From Penelope pileata (taxonomy: Eukaryota; Chordata; Aves; Galliformes; Cracidae), in NCBI GenBank assembly GCA_013396635.1, contig WBMW01005662.1:62001-126000 (forward strand): 64,000 nt of DNA, in the 5' to 3' direction. The translations under genes were made by a program, and so were the position numbers. The notes under the pieces were generated by a model that did no database searches, was not told the DNA's origin, and saw only the letters and a list, made by a program, of their open reading frames with translations. This document shows, piece after piece, positions 22,026-35,500 of the stretch (its first letter is position 1; each line of letters opens with the position of its first letter).

Positions 22026-25000
22026 TTTAGATTCAAACTGTGTAGCGTATGCTGGAATGTAATTATTATTTGTTATTTAGCCTGTTAAGTAGGAGAGCAT
22101 TAAGGGTGATGGATAAAAAGATTTAAAGATGTTATCAGCTTGCAGTGCTGTGTGCTGATTGCTTGAAATACCAAGGGTGATGTTTATAGGCAGTCCACAT
22201 CATATTCTTTAAGCATAATGTTTCCCTTTTTAACTTCCTGAGTACCAGATTTCCAGTTTGCTGGCCTGCAATGCTTGGGGTGCTCCATCTCACACCGTTC
22301 TGCTGACAGGAGATCCATCATGCAGATCAGCTGTAGCGTGAAGCCATATGAGTGCCGGGAAAAGCTCAGGAAGTGCAGCCACTTTGTGTTGACATACTAC
22401 AAAGCTCTGAATTCTTAGCACATTATTTTTATTCACCATGATTTAAATCAGGATTTGGAAGTAAGTGGCGTGTTTAAATACCTGAAATAAGTAGAGTATT
22501 AGCCAAAGTCAGGGAGGAGCGCTTAATTTCTTTGCTCTGACAGAGACCTGTAATTGATCTGCTGCCATCTATCTTGTGCTGGTTGGGTGATTAGCTTAGG
22601 ACATTTAATGTGTAAGTATTAAACCTGATGAAGTTTTGTCTCACCAAAGACAGCATTTACACTGAATAACTGCTTTCAATTTCAATATCACTGGAATCAA
22701 TCTACTTAGACTTTGATTGACAGGCTTGAGTGCTTCGCTGTGCTGACTGCCATTTACCCCACCCCCAAAAGGTGTTTTAAAAATGAGAAAAGGTACAGCT
22801 CATGACAGCAGCTTTTCCAAACATATCAGGGTTGAATGCTATCAAATGTGAATTGTGCTGGATTTCTTTTCCCAGTTCATTTGACTTTTGCACAGAGAGT
22901 TGCTTAAATCTGTTGTTAGGAATGGCGAGTAGGGCAGTGGTGTGGCCAGTGGCAGAGCTCAACACAAGGAAATGGCTCTGAATCGGGAGCAGCATTCCTC
23001 TTGCAGGGCCATGTTGTTTGAGATTCTCCAAACTAAAATGCTGTGGCGGCGTAGCAAAATGCTCCATTTGCTGAACTGTCGTTCCCTATAAAGACAGTGG
23101 GCTTTGGATTTTAGTTCGTGTATGGTTAGAAGTTACGAAAACAAAACGAGGATGCAAAAAATTTAACAACGCTGAACAGTTTTCTGATTGATGTATTTGA
23201 AACTTTATTTTTAAACAATGTCTGAAAGGTTCAGACAGATTGTATTGGAATATTTGTAGTTTACTGGAATTATTCATTTTTAAACTTTAAAAACTTTCAA
23301 AGAACATCATTTTAATGTTCAAAAAAGCCTTCTAAGAAAAATGAGCTTTTCTACAGTTAAGACTTTTTTCTCATAAAATGTGGCTTAGTTGACTGCAGCT
23401 TTAAAGCAGAATGTATGGTAATGAGTAAGTGCGTACTGTTTTAGCAGAATTACTGTATTCACATTTTCTTACGGAATTAAGAATTTCACCTCTAAACACA
23501 GGCTATTGCTGTTGATTTTGAAAGATGCATGGTAAAGTATGGCCAGATGTGTGAGAACAAGAGAAGGTATAAATGTGTAAAGTGAGCTACGCTAGTGCGA
23601 TTAATCATGTGTCTTGAATGTATGATTTCTTCATGTGAGTGCCCTGAAATGGAAAATGTCATTACCACTCCTGAGCAGGGAATACATTTGTGTACAGACT
23701 TACACTAGTGGTGCTTCAGCCACAGAAATGGTTACCTACTGATCTGTACATATAGCGTTACCCTTTCAGGATGCTGCTAAGTGCTGGCAAAAAAAGGCAC
23801 TTGAAGAAAAGCAAAGCAGGGTGTGTTAATGTTGGCTGCGTAATACAGCTTTTTTATTTTTTCCTCTGGCATTTGTGATAATGAAGTCAAGGTTCAAGTA
23901 CCTGGCAAAAGGTGAGATTCTTATCAGATGTTTTCTGTTTTCTCTCTTGCTGGACTTGCTTACCACGTAAAGCAGCACTTTGAACAGTCGTCATGCTTTC
24001 TCTGCTTGCCAAGGTGATCATAAATCCAGTGGTAACAACTGGAAATAGCTCTTTCATGCTTCCTCATTAGTTTGCCTGCTTGCTAAATTAGCTCAAAAGC
24101 TAGTTTCTGGGACCAGAGCAAACAGGTAGCCTTGTCGGTAGAGCATGGGTGGATTACTCCACTACAGACAGCAAAATGCTGGATTAAAAATAGTGTTGTC
24201 TGATGCGAACTCTGACGCAAATAACTGCACAATATGTTTAACTTCCTATTAATATTGTGTATCTGTCTAGAAACTTTCAGAAATGGGAAAGGAAGCTGTG
24301 ACCATTGCTCTTCCTAAATGTGTTTGTGTTAAATGAGCTATAATATACTAGAACAGCAGGAAGTTAATTTGAATTTGTATGTTACTTTACAACTCACTGC
24401 AGCAATAATGTTTACTCATGTTTGTGAACAGCTCTAAGTAAACTCAGAAATCTGGGAGATACACATTGCACACCCACAAAACACCTCCTTTCAGTGATTT
24501 CTTAAACTTATTTTTACACTGTACATCCATCCCACAGTCAAAATCGTATGAAGTCAGCAGTGGAAGGTAATAAACATAGAAATCAACCACTAGAGGGAGC
24601 AAGATTTCAAATATTGTCGTTAAGAATACTATGAAAATATTTATTAATTAGTGCATTTTAAGGACTGGAGATACTAATAAGATTCTGAAATTTGATTTCC
24701 TGTGTAAATTAGGCTACAGAACGGTACCTACTAATGTTTGTATCTATCCTGTTACTCTTGTTTAAAGCGTGATCATTTTTTTAGGTAGAAAGGTGTCTAG
24801 CCTGTAAATTGGACAGTGGTGTGAAATCCAGTGGGTAAGGTGAAATAATTCAAAACTTTGCTTTTATATCTGATTAACGCTGCTTGAAACCATAGCTGTA
24901 CAATACATCAGGGAAGGACAGGATGGAGCTCACAGTGCCTATAACCTGTGCCCTCTCTCAGATCTTTTCCTCCTGTGGATTCTGTATGACCAGTGTAGCT

Positions 25001-28000
25001 TCAGATGAGTTGAATAAATTGAGGTTTCTGAACTGCATGCTGCAGATTTCATTAATGTATTATTTTTGACTAGATTCTAGCCCTGTGGTCCTCATCTTAA
25101 TCCTGTGAGAGATTCTACTGCTTATGCACCTGAGGGATGTGTATTTTTAGATACACTGTCACATTAGGAGCTCCTAGCTAGGTATCTGTGTGAGGACTTA
25201 AATTCTTCGCTTTGTCCCTGCCCTCCACATTTCTGCCTTACACTGTCTGCAAGTTTTCTGTGTGGTTTTTATATGACTTCATGTCTGGTAATAACAGAAT
25301 GTCTGTTGTTCAAACAAGGCTGCTTTATTCCGTGATAAACTGTCTTGTTCCTGTCTTTGTTTACCTCTTCGTTTTCATTTGCTAGAAAGGGTATTACGTT
25401 TTTTTTCCAGATCACTGATAGCAGTGCCAAACTGTATTAAATGAAGAACATATTCTAGAATGAACTACAATAAACATGTAATTTGCAGTTATTTTTTGAA
25501 AACTATTGGTGAATTTTAGTGTTTGCTGTATCTTACTTTTTCTTTTTGCGCTGTGCTTAATTAACTTATTAAAGCATTATGGGGAAATAGGTTGAATGTT
25601 TCACAAATGTCTCAGTGAAATGTTAACTTGGATGTTTATTAATCAGACTTGGAATCTCATTTTAAAAAAGAACTGTTTGGGCAGACTGGCTTCGTAGAAC
25701 TGTGTTTAGTGTCACTAAGTATGCTGCCATACCTGAGCTCATTACTAATGGCAGCTAGTATCCTGTTTGTACTTTTAAAGGAATGCTGTTACAGGATGGT
25801 TTAGTTGCAGTATTGTACAATTTCCAGATTTTCCAAGACACTTCGGAAACAGCAATAATTGAAGGAGCCGCTCAGCCAGTTCCTTTGTTTCTCCTTGGAT
25901 CATAGTTATCTGACTAAAAAGGCACAACTAAAAGAAAACAAACTCCTCCCAGCACATCTGCAACCTTCATTGTAGTCTAATGTCCTTCCAAATTACTGAC
26001 AGAAAGAACAAAAAGCATTTCTTTGTTACTTTAAGATGTGATAACATACTCTTACATTTTGACAAATACAGAAAAGATGTGTGCAAGAATTACGTCTATC
26101 TTTTCATATTCACATTTTATTAATTTATCCTCCTAGTCCAGTATGAGGTCCCTGCTGTTGTTAGTTTTGTTAATTTTAGAGTATTGAAGGAACTCTTTCT
26201 TATCTGTACCATTGATGGTAAACTTCATTTCAGTCTGTATCTTGCTATAAAACTGATGAGATTCGAGCAGTTTGTAATGCCTTTGGGCAATGATTCCAGA
26301 GCAGATTTCGTGTCCTGAAAATTTCCAGTGTGGATTGATTTAATTTAATTACTGGAGTGAAGAAGCTAGGTTAGATAATTCCTGCATTGAAATATTATGT
26401 AGAGAATATCGATTTAGTATTGGTATTGCAGTTTGGTTTTAAAGATATGCTGCTTGTCTTTCTGAGTGTTTCATGGTAGTGAACCAGTACTGTATAATTG
26501 AAAAATTTCTGGAAAATATTTTATTGCAATTTATCACTGAGAGTAAATGTTGACATTCTCAAATTTTATTCATTTCATTTTTTTTTTCTTCTGTATGAAA
26601 TGGGAATCTTTCTTAGAGAAAGGAATCTTTTTGTAAGCTTGCTTTTTGGAAATGTGATTTTCTTCAAAGCAAGGGTGGATTCGACACCTTTTCTGGCTTG
26701 AGTGATGTTTTTGTTTTCATGTGAATAAAAAATGGAAAGCTTAATGATCTGTATCACTAGCACTGCTATGTGATACCTTATGTACTGCTCTGTGATAAAT
26801 AAAACTTACCAGCCAAGTTACGTCGTGAAGCATCTCCTAAGTGGTCAAGTTGCATGAGCTGCTTGTTGTTTTGGGAGTGGCTGTATAGCTGAAAACCAAG
26901 TGATGACAAGTGGTATTAAAAATGTGTTTGCAGGTTCTCATGTTGTATTTTATGTAGGGTTTTTTTGAAACAACAGAATTCAGTGTTTTGAATTTGATAT
27001 GGAGTTATTTGTAGTTGCTGAACTTACCAGGAATGTTTTGGCGCTGCAGAATGTATCTAATTGTCAAATATGCATTTAGTGTGCCATAGATTTGTTCCTA
27101 GCAACTTCGTTTCTACATATTTTGAGACATGGTGTAATCCACATTGTGCAATTTTTTGTCCAGTTCTACATGGCAGAGGTGAGTAACTAAGTAGTGCTGA
27201 CGTACTGGCTCTTTAGCCTACGTTTGTTGAATTACTGCAGGGATGAGCAGTCCTATCAACACAGAGCAAGAGATGCTCCAGTTCGATGCCAGAGGAGTGG
27301 TCCTGCTGCTGTCCCTGCCTGTCTGACTGTTTGCTCCCTCTGTTCTCTTGTTCCCAGCCTGGTGCAGGCTGTTCCCCACTGAGCTGGTTCAGCTCACTGA
27401 ATGGGGAGAGAGGGGGGCCCCTCAGACAGCAGCTGTGTCGGAACAGTTTCATTAGCTTGCAAAACCTCGCTCTCCCTTGAGATGTTTGCTTTGAAATCCA
27501 GCATTTCTGTGGCATGGAAAGTCACGAGTTGCAGGCACCGCTGCGGAAGCTGTGTTGTTTGTTGACAGGCATAATGAAGTCTTCACCATCATTTACATGT
27601 TGTGCTCTTTGGGATAAGGCCTGTACTTCCCTTTATGAAGCTTATTCATTCATGCAAGGTTGTTGTGGGACTAAGCTGGACTTCTTCAACTTCTCCCTTA
27701 GTATTTGTATGTCCACCAAGCACTTAGGAAAAATACTGTTTCCCTACTTTTGAGCCCATGTTAGAAACAGCCTAACTAGTTAGCAGGACTGGTTGTGCCT
27801 AATTCTGCTTGGGAATGTTAGATGAAGCTAAGCTTGAATTCACAGGTCATGTAATTCTGGGAGCTACTGCTTGTTGAAAAGTCTGTGCATGGTGTACAGG
27901 CAGAATTGTAAGGGTTTTGACCATCAAAAGTCACAGACTGAAATGAGCAGTGTTCTGCCCTGAATGTGGAACAACATTCTGATGTGATACTCTGTGTTGC

Positions 28001-29690
28001 TACACAAATGGACAGAAACTTTTACCTTGACCTCCTTTGTTCCTTTCTGTGTCTGGAAAAATCCAGCTTGTTAGGTCATGAGATGTGTAGAGCAATAGCC
28101 AGGTCTATATAATGGCTTCAGATACAATCATCTGTCTGCTTGTAACTAGAAGGAGTGGACTTCTTTTGCCGTCAGAATTTGTCTGCTTGCAGGCAGTAAT
28201 CATCCCTTTTCAGGTGGGTCTTTGCCCACAGTGTGATAGACAGGTCTTGCTTCATTTTTCAAGATTTTTAGTGTTATGTTTCAGAATTGGTTGCCTTTAA
28301 TCATTACTGTAAAAGTAGTAGAGTTTCACAACGAAATTGTAAGCTGAATTAGTCTGGCTTTGCAGGAGAAGAGATTTCTACTATGTGGCCTAATCGAACA
28401 CGGAGCTCAAAACCCATTTTATATGATCACCCCACAGGTATGTGTTTGGCAGAATGTGACTTTGAGTTGAGGAGGCTGAACTCGTTCTTCACCTGTCTCT
28501 TTGGAAGACTGAGGAGGGGAGAGAGCTCGCAGGGAGATGAGGGCGCTGAAACTTTCCCTGTGTGATAGATGCAAGGCTTTGTTGTTCCTCTTCAGTCAGC
28601 GCTGTTCAGAACATCAAATAGGTGAAATTCCCTAGCTTCATGATTAAATGCAGATTTTTCCTCAGAAAATGCAAATTACAGACAAAAGCTTGAGTGAGCA
28701 ATGATGAAGTAGCGGAGCATACAGAGGAGGAGATGTTTCTCAGTGCTTACGCAGAGATTCAAGAATCTCCTCCTTAAGCATCAGAAGTTTTAAGAAAGGC
28801 AGGTTCCCAGGAACGCCTGCCTTCACATGAACCTCTAAAACTTCACACCACCCACAGACAAACAAAGGGAGAAGAAGTGGGTGAGCGTTTTCCTGTCACA
28901 CCTGTGAACACCTCCTGTACATGCGGCCAGCAGCCCAGAGGGAGGCACTCCTGCTGAGCCCCCATGGGAGCATGGGAGGGGCTGCCCTGGTACCAGCTCC
29001 TGCAGCTGGTCCCTGTGGGGCCTGGAGGAGAAAATCTGACACGAGGCCTCACAGGGGCTGTTCTCACTTCTTCTCATATCTAACTGATTTCTACTAAAAC
29101 CAAGATGTTTCTGGAGGGGTGTTAGATGGCTGTGTTGTGTTTGGTCGCTGCTAGACTGCCTGCAGTGGTGTGTCTGTGGGGCATTTATCCCAATAAGGCT
29201 ATGAGATGCTTGTCTAAATACACTGTAAATATGTTCTCCTTTTTCACTCTTGCCTTTGACCTGTGCTTACCTCCCAATTTGTTACTTGGAGTTTTTTTAG
29301 TGGCATCCCTATGCATTTTCTGAGTATGATTCAATGTGTATGTGTGACTTACAAAGCTACATCTCGGGTGGATGTTCAGGACTGGTGCCTTCTCTACAAC
29401 GAGCGTTTATGGGCGCTTTGCAGAGCGGTGGCCATGCAGCACACAGAGCTGGTGTGTCCTGCAGTGTCCTGTGCTGCACAGCTCCACCGGGCTGCTCCTG
29501 CACTCCTCCTCCTCCGAAGGGAGAGAACACAAAGAATAAAGGCTCATAGGCTTCATTAAGGACGGGGACGTCACTCGCTCAGTGCTGTCAGGGGCAGAAC
29601 AGACTCAGTGTAAGGGAGATTACTTTATTGCCCGCTGCTGACAGACTGCCCAGCACTGAGTCCCTTCTGGTGCAGCTGGAGCTGGTCTGA
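22026..29690. other. MAST4 intronic sequence; nothing firmly recognised
   Basis: About 7.7 kb of mostly unique AT-rich sequence between a CR1 copy and the exon C CpG island. GC content rises in patches near 27240-27480 and 28840-29060 without any recognisable coding family. A splice-bounded 72-nt segment at 28366-28437 was considered as an exon and not accepted, because it carries a stop in the MAST4 phase. Confidence 0.5.
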
Positions 29691-30256
29691 CCTGGCTCGG
29701 GGCAGTGCTGGGCTCTGCTCACGGCGGCCCCACTGCAGTCCCGCACTGCCAAAGCCGTGTAAGCCCACTGCAGCTCCTGGTCTGTATTTACACCGAATTT
29801 CTGTGTCCCGTGGCTGTACCCCATCCCGTGCACAGCCCCGGGGATGTGACCCGCGGCGCCGGGACAGGGCTGGGGCTCCGCTTCCAGCCGAGTAGACGCT
29901 GCCCAGGACTTTCGGGGCTCGCTCCGGAGCTGTATTGCTTACCCGCGCCCCTCACAACCAAAAGGCAGGCACAAATCTTACACAAGTTCAAGGAAACCTC
30001 ACAGCTCCGGAAGCCGCAGCACCTTTCTGTGTCGGAGTGCCCCCGCCCCGGGCGCTGCGCTGGGCAGGGCGCTGCTGGGGCACAGCGCGGGGCAGCTGCT
30101 GGAGAGAGCTGCGTTTTGGGAACGAGAGGGGGCGGAGCGGCCGCTCCCCGCGGCAGTGAGGGTTCCGCCGGGCCGGGCCCCGCCCGCAGCGCCGCCCCCC
30201 GCGCCGCCCTCACCTGGCGCCGCCGCCGCCGGGAGCGGGGNCCTTCTCTGCGTGGT

Positions 30257-30283
30257 ATGGCCCTGAGCGGCGCGGGGCTGTGA
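30257..30283 (+). other. Upstream ORF in the exon C leader
   Basis: An ATG at 30257 opens an 8-codon ORF (MALSGAGL) ending at TGA 30281-30283, 10 bases before the main ATG and in another frame. A separate TGA at 30264-30266 closes the main frame upstream. Translation of this uORF is unproven. Confidence 0.6.
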
Positions 30284-30293
30284 GCGCCGGGAC

Positions 30294-30385
30294 ATGGATA
30301 TGTCGGACCCCAACTTCTGGACGGTGCTCTCCAACTTCACGCTGCCCCACCTGAGGAGCGGCTCCCGCCTGCGCCGCACGCAGAG
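30294..30385 (+). CDS. MAST4: MAST4 alternative first coding exon C
   Basis: The exon encodes 30 residues including NFWTVLSNFTLPHLRSG and RLRRTQ, then the first two bases (AG) of a Ser codon, at a donor AG|GTGAGG. Joined to the shared exon it reads RRTQSCRTSNRKSL. That arrangement (W-T-x-L-S-N-F, then RRT-x-SCRTSNRKSL) is the N-terminus I know from short MAST1/MAST4 isoforms, so this is the best-supported first exon in the window. The start at 30294 has G at -3 and G at +4, with an in-frame stop at 30264; a second ATG two codons later could also serve. It lies inside the 29.7-30.8 kb CpG island, so it has its own promoter, about 24 kb downstream of exon A's. The protein is a cytoplasmic, microtubule-associated Ser/Thr kinase. 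Confidence 0.9.
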
Positions 30386-32399
30386 GTGAGGGCCCCCCCG
30401 TTCCTTCCGTGAGAGTTGGGGCTCGTTCTCCGCTTTGACCTTTTATCCGGAGCGCGCAGTGTCTGTGGGCAGCGCGGGGTGCTCGGCGCCCTTAAAGGGG
30501 CCGCTGTGTGCTTGGTGGGGCGGTAGCTGTGCGCACGGCGGCGGTTCCCTCCAAGCCGGAGGGCTGACGGGCCGGGGCCAGGGGCTGCGCGGGTGGGCGG
30601 AAGCCGGCGGCCTCGCGGCCCGTTCCGGGCGGCCCCGCGCGCCTTCGTAGCTCTGTGCTGCGCTCCGCGGTGCTCCTGGGGCGCGGCCGGGCAGGGGCGG
30701 GCGCAGCGCTGGGCTCGGGGCCGCACTGGCACTGGCTGCATCGTCTCGCTCAGGCCGGCGGCAGGGCGCGGTGGCACACGACCACTGTTACGGGTGCTCC
30801 TCCCTCACAGCTGAGCACCCGGGTGGGCCTCAGAGCGGCCCTGCGTGTTCACATCCTCCTCACTTTCCTTGCTCAAGTGAGTTTGCACCGATGTGAAAGT
30901 GTGAAATGCTTTTTGAGAGCACACGGCAGACTGCTAGAACCCGCAAGATGCATGAAAGAGGTGTGTTCCACTGGCTAATTATTTCTTTTATGGTTATTTG
31001 GATGCCTTTCCGTTTCTTAAACATACTTCTACAGAATCGTGGAACAGAATGATAGAGTGGTTTGAGTTTATTGAAGCATTTGAAAGAGTTCATGGAGCAG
31101 CACTGAGTACTCTCTCAGCTCTGACATACACACAGCTGAGTGCCGTGTGTTATGGGGCTGTTCACACCGAACACCTTCTCTGCAGCAGTCAGTGTGTCAC
31201 AGCACCGCAAAGCCAAAGGCTGGCAGTGGGGTTCAGAGCTCTTGGCAGTGCCCCCAGATGCTACTTCTCTGGCTGGTGCCCTCAGCTGGGTGGGTGGGAA
31301 GCTCTGCATCTCCTCTCCTGCCCAGCTGTTCCATGAAGGCCTGGGAGGATGGAGAGCTGGTTATGTACCACAGCGTTCCGCCTCTTTCTAGAGGAGCACT
31401 GGCTCGTGGTAGCCACTCATGCTACATATAGCTTTCCAGGCATCTTAGAGGAGAGTAGGCTTGGAAGGATCTTGTTCGTTTGGTGTGTCTGTTGGCTGTG
31501 CTTGTGTGCAAGTCTTGGTCCACTAATCCAAGAACCGTTTGTTTTTCTTTTCTTATTTTTCTTAGTAGTAATGTTGTCTGTGAAGCTGCTGTCCAGCTAA
31601 TGACTGATTCCCCATGAAACTTGGGAAAGGATGTTCAGTGTCCTTTCTTGTTTCCATAGTTGGCTTTGGAACTCCTCACCAGTGTGAGAGCTTTAATTTT
31701 ATTTTGATGAGATGTTTTTATTCCCCTCAGCTTGTTCCTTCTGCCTGCTGAGTTACTTTGTCCCATTTTACCAGGATTAGTGTGGTCTGGTAGAGGCTGT
31801 CCTTTCTGTGTGCACTCTCCTCTTTCTTTACATTGGAGATAATGAGAATTGTTTGTAAATACTAACAATTTTCTGTCTCTATGTAGATTTCTCACATGGA
31901 GCGCTTCATTTCTCTTTGCTGAGATTCTGAGAAGGACTAAAAGATAGCCCGTTTTCCTTCAGATTGTAGCGTTGAGCCTGGCAGCTGAGTTACAGCAAGG
32001 ACATAAAACTCAGTTTGTGGTCTTGTTTGCTCACTGGAGTCTTTCATTAAGACTTTGCTCTCCTTCAGTAGACCTAACTGAACCCAATTGCAGCAACTCT
32101 TGCTGGAAGTGGTACCTGAATGAGAAATATCCCAGCCTGACTTTGAAGTCAGGGAGTGGGTTTTCAGGACTAGCAGGTAGAAAAATTCCCTTCAATTATA
32201 AATCGGAGACATTTGGTATTCAAATCAGTGAGTCGGTAGATGACATGGACTGCACCATGCCCTTCCACAGAGAAGAGGCATGTATACCACTACCTCAGCT
32301 TCTTTTTCTGATGCCATAGGAGTGTGAGCCCTTCATGGCGCTAATTTGGGGTTCCTTGCCTGGAATGGCATCTAGCCTGGGTTAGAGAACATAAAGGGG

Positions 32400-32510
32400 A
32401 TATATACAGAAAAGATGTATACATATACATCTGTGTTTGTGTATTCATTACATTTTCAGAGATAGATGTGTGCATCTACGTATAGATGTATGCACACAAC
32501 ACACATTCTT
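32400..32510. repeat. ATGTATAC/CACACA-rich simple repeat
   Basis: Alternating purine-pyrimidine tract with ATACATATACATCTGTG-type units and a CACACAACACACA segment. Degenerate microsatellite. Confidence 0.55.
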
Positions 32511-35500
32511 TTTTCATGTTAAAAGATAGCTAATTTCTCCCCATTGTAAACTCTCGCTTCTGTTGCTTCTCTGTTCTGCCTACAAAACCAGCAAGCCAGT
32601 AATTCTTTGCTTTGTATTTTTTCTCTTGCTTCTTTGTGGTACTTGCACTGAAACAGCCTTATTACAATCCTTCTTGCTTTGAGTCAGAATTTTTTTTTTT
32701 TTAAATTACATTTATTTTTTCAAAAGCATAGAGCTGGGAATGCTTTCCCCATTGCTTCTCAGCCAGAATAGACTTTTGGATAATTTTTGCTGAGATCTTC
32801 CGTTATTTGTATACAGTCATTGAAGTGGTATTGAAGAGACTTTCTCGATAGGCAGTTAAAATACTCATCAGTCATCAGGTACTCATCAAACATTCTCACA
32901 ATTTGTAACTGTATCAGAAACATAAATTATTTTAAAATCTATACATCATAAGAGGAAACTCTTTCAGAGAACAGAGTTGTCAGGCTTCTGTTGTAGTTCT
33001 GTTAGTTTTGGGACAGCACGTTTCCTGGAAAATACTGAGCAGGCTTTTTGAGCTCATAGGGGTTGGCAGTTTGAGCTGATGGAGGGATTAAGTTACCATG
33101 TAAGCTCCCACTGTTGGTTCTTCTGGGTTACTTTTCTTTTTTGACATAGTATTATGTTAGTTATATTGTTAGTATCCTATAAACTGAATGTTTTAATCTG
33201 TAGAAGATGTTAAAAAGGGGTGCTGTTGGTGACATAAAGAAAAAACCTGAGCATGTTTATTAATGTACAGGCAGCCACAGGAATTAAATGTCATTGTGCT
33301 GATGCCAGCTGGATGTGTCAGTGCTCCAAATCGAATTGTTTTGCTCTCCTTAAATAGGAGTATCGCCAGTTAGAACTTGCAAAGGATTGCTTTTTATTGT
33401 GTTTGTGTTATTTCACTGCGTATTTTGGAGTGTGGTGGCTAGGAGAGCTTTCTCTTTCCTGCTTTTCAGCACTCTGCATTCACCTTAACTCCTGCAAGCA
33501 AGAGAGGGCAATACAGATATTAACTACCCTAATAGATGTTGAATATGTTTCGGAAGAGAATCATTACCCTAAGTTTGAGGGGGAATGAGAAATAGATATG
33601 TGTAGGCTGTGCTTTAAGACACCTTGCAGTTGAAGGTGTGTTGCTAACAGGTCATCTGTTGGACTTCCCATGCAAGGGAGTGAGGGGTTAATGTATCTGA
33701 GGAATTTTATTTCCTTTCCTTCACAGTAGGGGTTGTGTGTTGGGGGGATAGTCTTACAGTCTCACTGTCAAAGTGAATACACTTTTGTTTTTGTTCTGGT
33801 TGGCTTACTTGGCCAATCTTTTTGTTCAAGCAATTAATATATTTCAAGTGCTGCTTACAATTGAATGTTGGCAACGTTCAGTTTTTTCCAGTGAGCCATC
33901 ATTGTTTCTTAGCTTCAGCCACACTGGTGAGGATTCGTGTGGTCACATTCCTGGTTTTTTTGCTTAGTCTTTACACTGAAAAATTCCCACTTGCTTAAAA
34001 TTAAGTCAAGATCCTTAAAATGTAACCAAAGAATCTTACTATAGAAAACTTGGGGAAAGCAACAGTAAGACTGAGATTTTAAAAAAAAAATAAATAAAAA
34101 AAAAGCTTGGGAGTTGCTGAAACACGCTTCAGGAAGCTGTGGGTTTTTTCATTTTTTAGCCACTGTGGTTAGTGTTTGCTGTTACAGGGTAGGAGTCGGT
34201 CTGTGTCCTTACCCAGACAACGATAAGGACAGAGGTCTGGACTTCCCTTCGTTCGCTGTGGTTGTCGGGCACATCACACAGTGTGGGTACGTTACACAGA
34301 CTGAGTCCTCCCACTCTGTTTGGATTTGGTTTGCATCTGCTGTTGATGTCCTGCAGAGCCATTAGAGTTCTTGCTGTATCAGAAGTTTACTGATCCTTCT
34401 CACACGTAATTTTTAAGCACGTAGGCGCTCCCCGATGCAGTTGTTAATAGCTGCCTTTTTTGCTGCACTTCCTGTCGCAGAGGTTCAGGCTCCTGGTAGC
34501 AGTCAGCCACGTACCTCCCTGAGTGCTTACAGTTCAGTGAGCTTGTCCCTGTAGTTCTTCCTCCAAACTGCAGGAGTTGGTCAGATAAGTGGATTCCAGT
34601 GTGGGTTCCCCATGACCTAGGAAGTAGGAAGCTTGAGTGGAAGTGATTTGTTTAGTTACAGGACATGAAACCAGTCCGAGTTGGAGCTGCCCTGTTCAGA
34701 AGAGGAAGGTACTGCTTGCTCACGTAGGTTGAGCGTTTCTGATGATGCTTGCGAAGTGGCACACTAACTTAATAATGGTGTAAAACTGTTCCGCAGATTG
34801 CACACAGTTCTGTTGTTTGTATTGCCAAATCTGTAAGCCATAGGCATGAGTCAGAATGTTATGGTTTTTTTTTTTCTTTAAAAAAAAAAAAGTGTAGCGA
34901 GAGATGGACTCATGGGAAGGAGCACTGGTGTGGCACCAGGATAGATGTGTATGTGCCTTACTGTATTTCCCAAACAGAAAAACAATACGCTTTGTTAACC
35001 TTGATTCAGGTGCATCCCAGTCAGTGATAGCTCGTGGGTTTTCTCTTGGGAACCTCACAGAGGATTTTTTTTCTGAATCTTTGCAAATTCATTAACTGCA
35101 GTAACGGTGAAAATTTAAAGCCTCTCAAGGATGTGTCGTGTTAATACACACAATTGTGGGCAGGCACAAAATGTGCGGTGTATTGGGCTCTTAATTTTAT
35201 CTGAGGCAAATGTCTATTGCGTAACACTGCGTGCAGTGTTATTTACCTTAGTTAAATTCTAATAGAACTTGAGTTTTCTCTGGTAGAGACATAGAAAGAG
35301 ATCACTCACACCTTAGGTTCTTGACATATTTTTATGCATAGCTAAAACCACATTCTTCTCAACTGTAGTGTTTCAGTCCTTCAGTGCTGTTGATGTGTTA
35401 GTATTAGCTAGAGTTGCTACAGTATCATCTTCCACCAGAATGAAGGGGGGATAAAAAAGAAAATCCAGTGCAACTTTAAATCTCATGATAGGTCCGTTCT

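Larger units (their letters stand above)
29700..30790 (+). promoter_or_regulatory. MAST4: CpG island and promoter of MAST4 exon C
   Basis: About 1.1 kb of strongly G+C- and CpG-rich sequence surrounds exon C, densest at 30030-30400. GC boxes (Sp1-type) are visible at 30128-30135 (GGGGGCGG) and 30517-30523 (GGGGCGG), and there is no TATA box at a suitable distance. The island extends into the first part of the following intron, as is typical for a vertebrate first exon. One ambiguous base (N) is at 30241, at the end of a G run in the probable 5' UTR. The start site is not determinable from sequence. Confidence 0.85.

Noticed and set aside
28366..28437. A 72-nt segment with an acceptor (GGCTTTGCAG) and a donor (CACAG|GTATGT) as a further MAST4 exon
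   Set aside because: In the phase required by the neighbouring MAST4 exons it contains TAA, and the frames that are open do not end in the right phase to join the shared exon. No family resemblance. At most a rare non-coding or poison exon.
29705..30777. Long ORFs (192 codons +, 141-146 codons -) over the second CpG island as proteins
   Set aside because: Composition-driven Ala/Arg/Pro/Gly-rich frames; the real coding exon here is 30294-30385 in another frame, with uORF and donor as expected.
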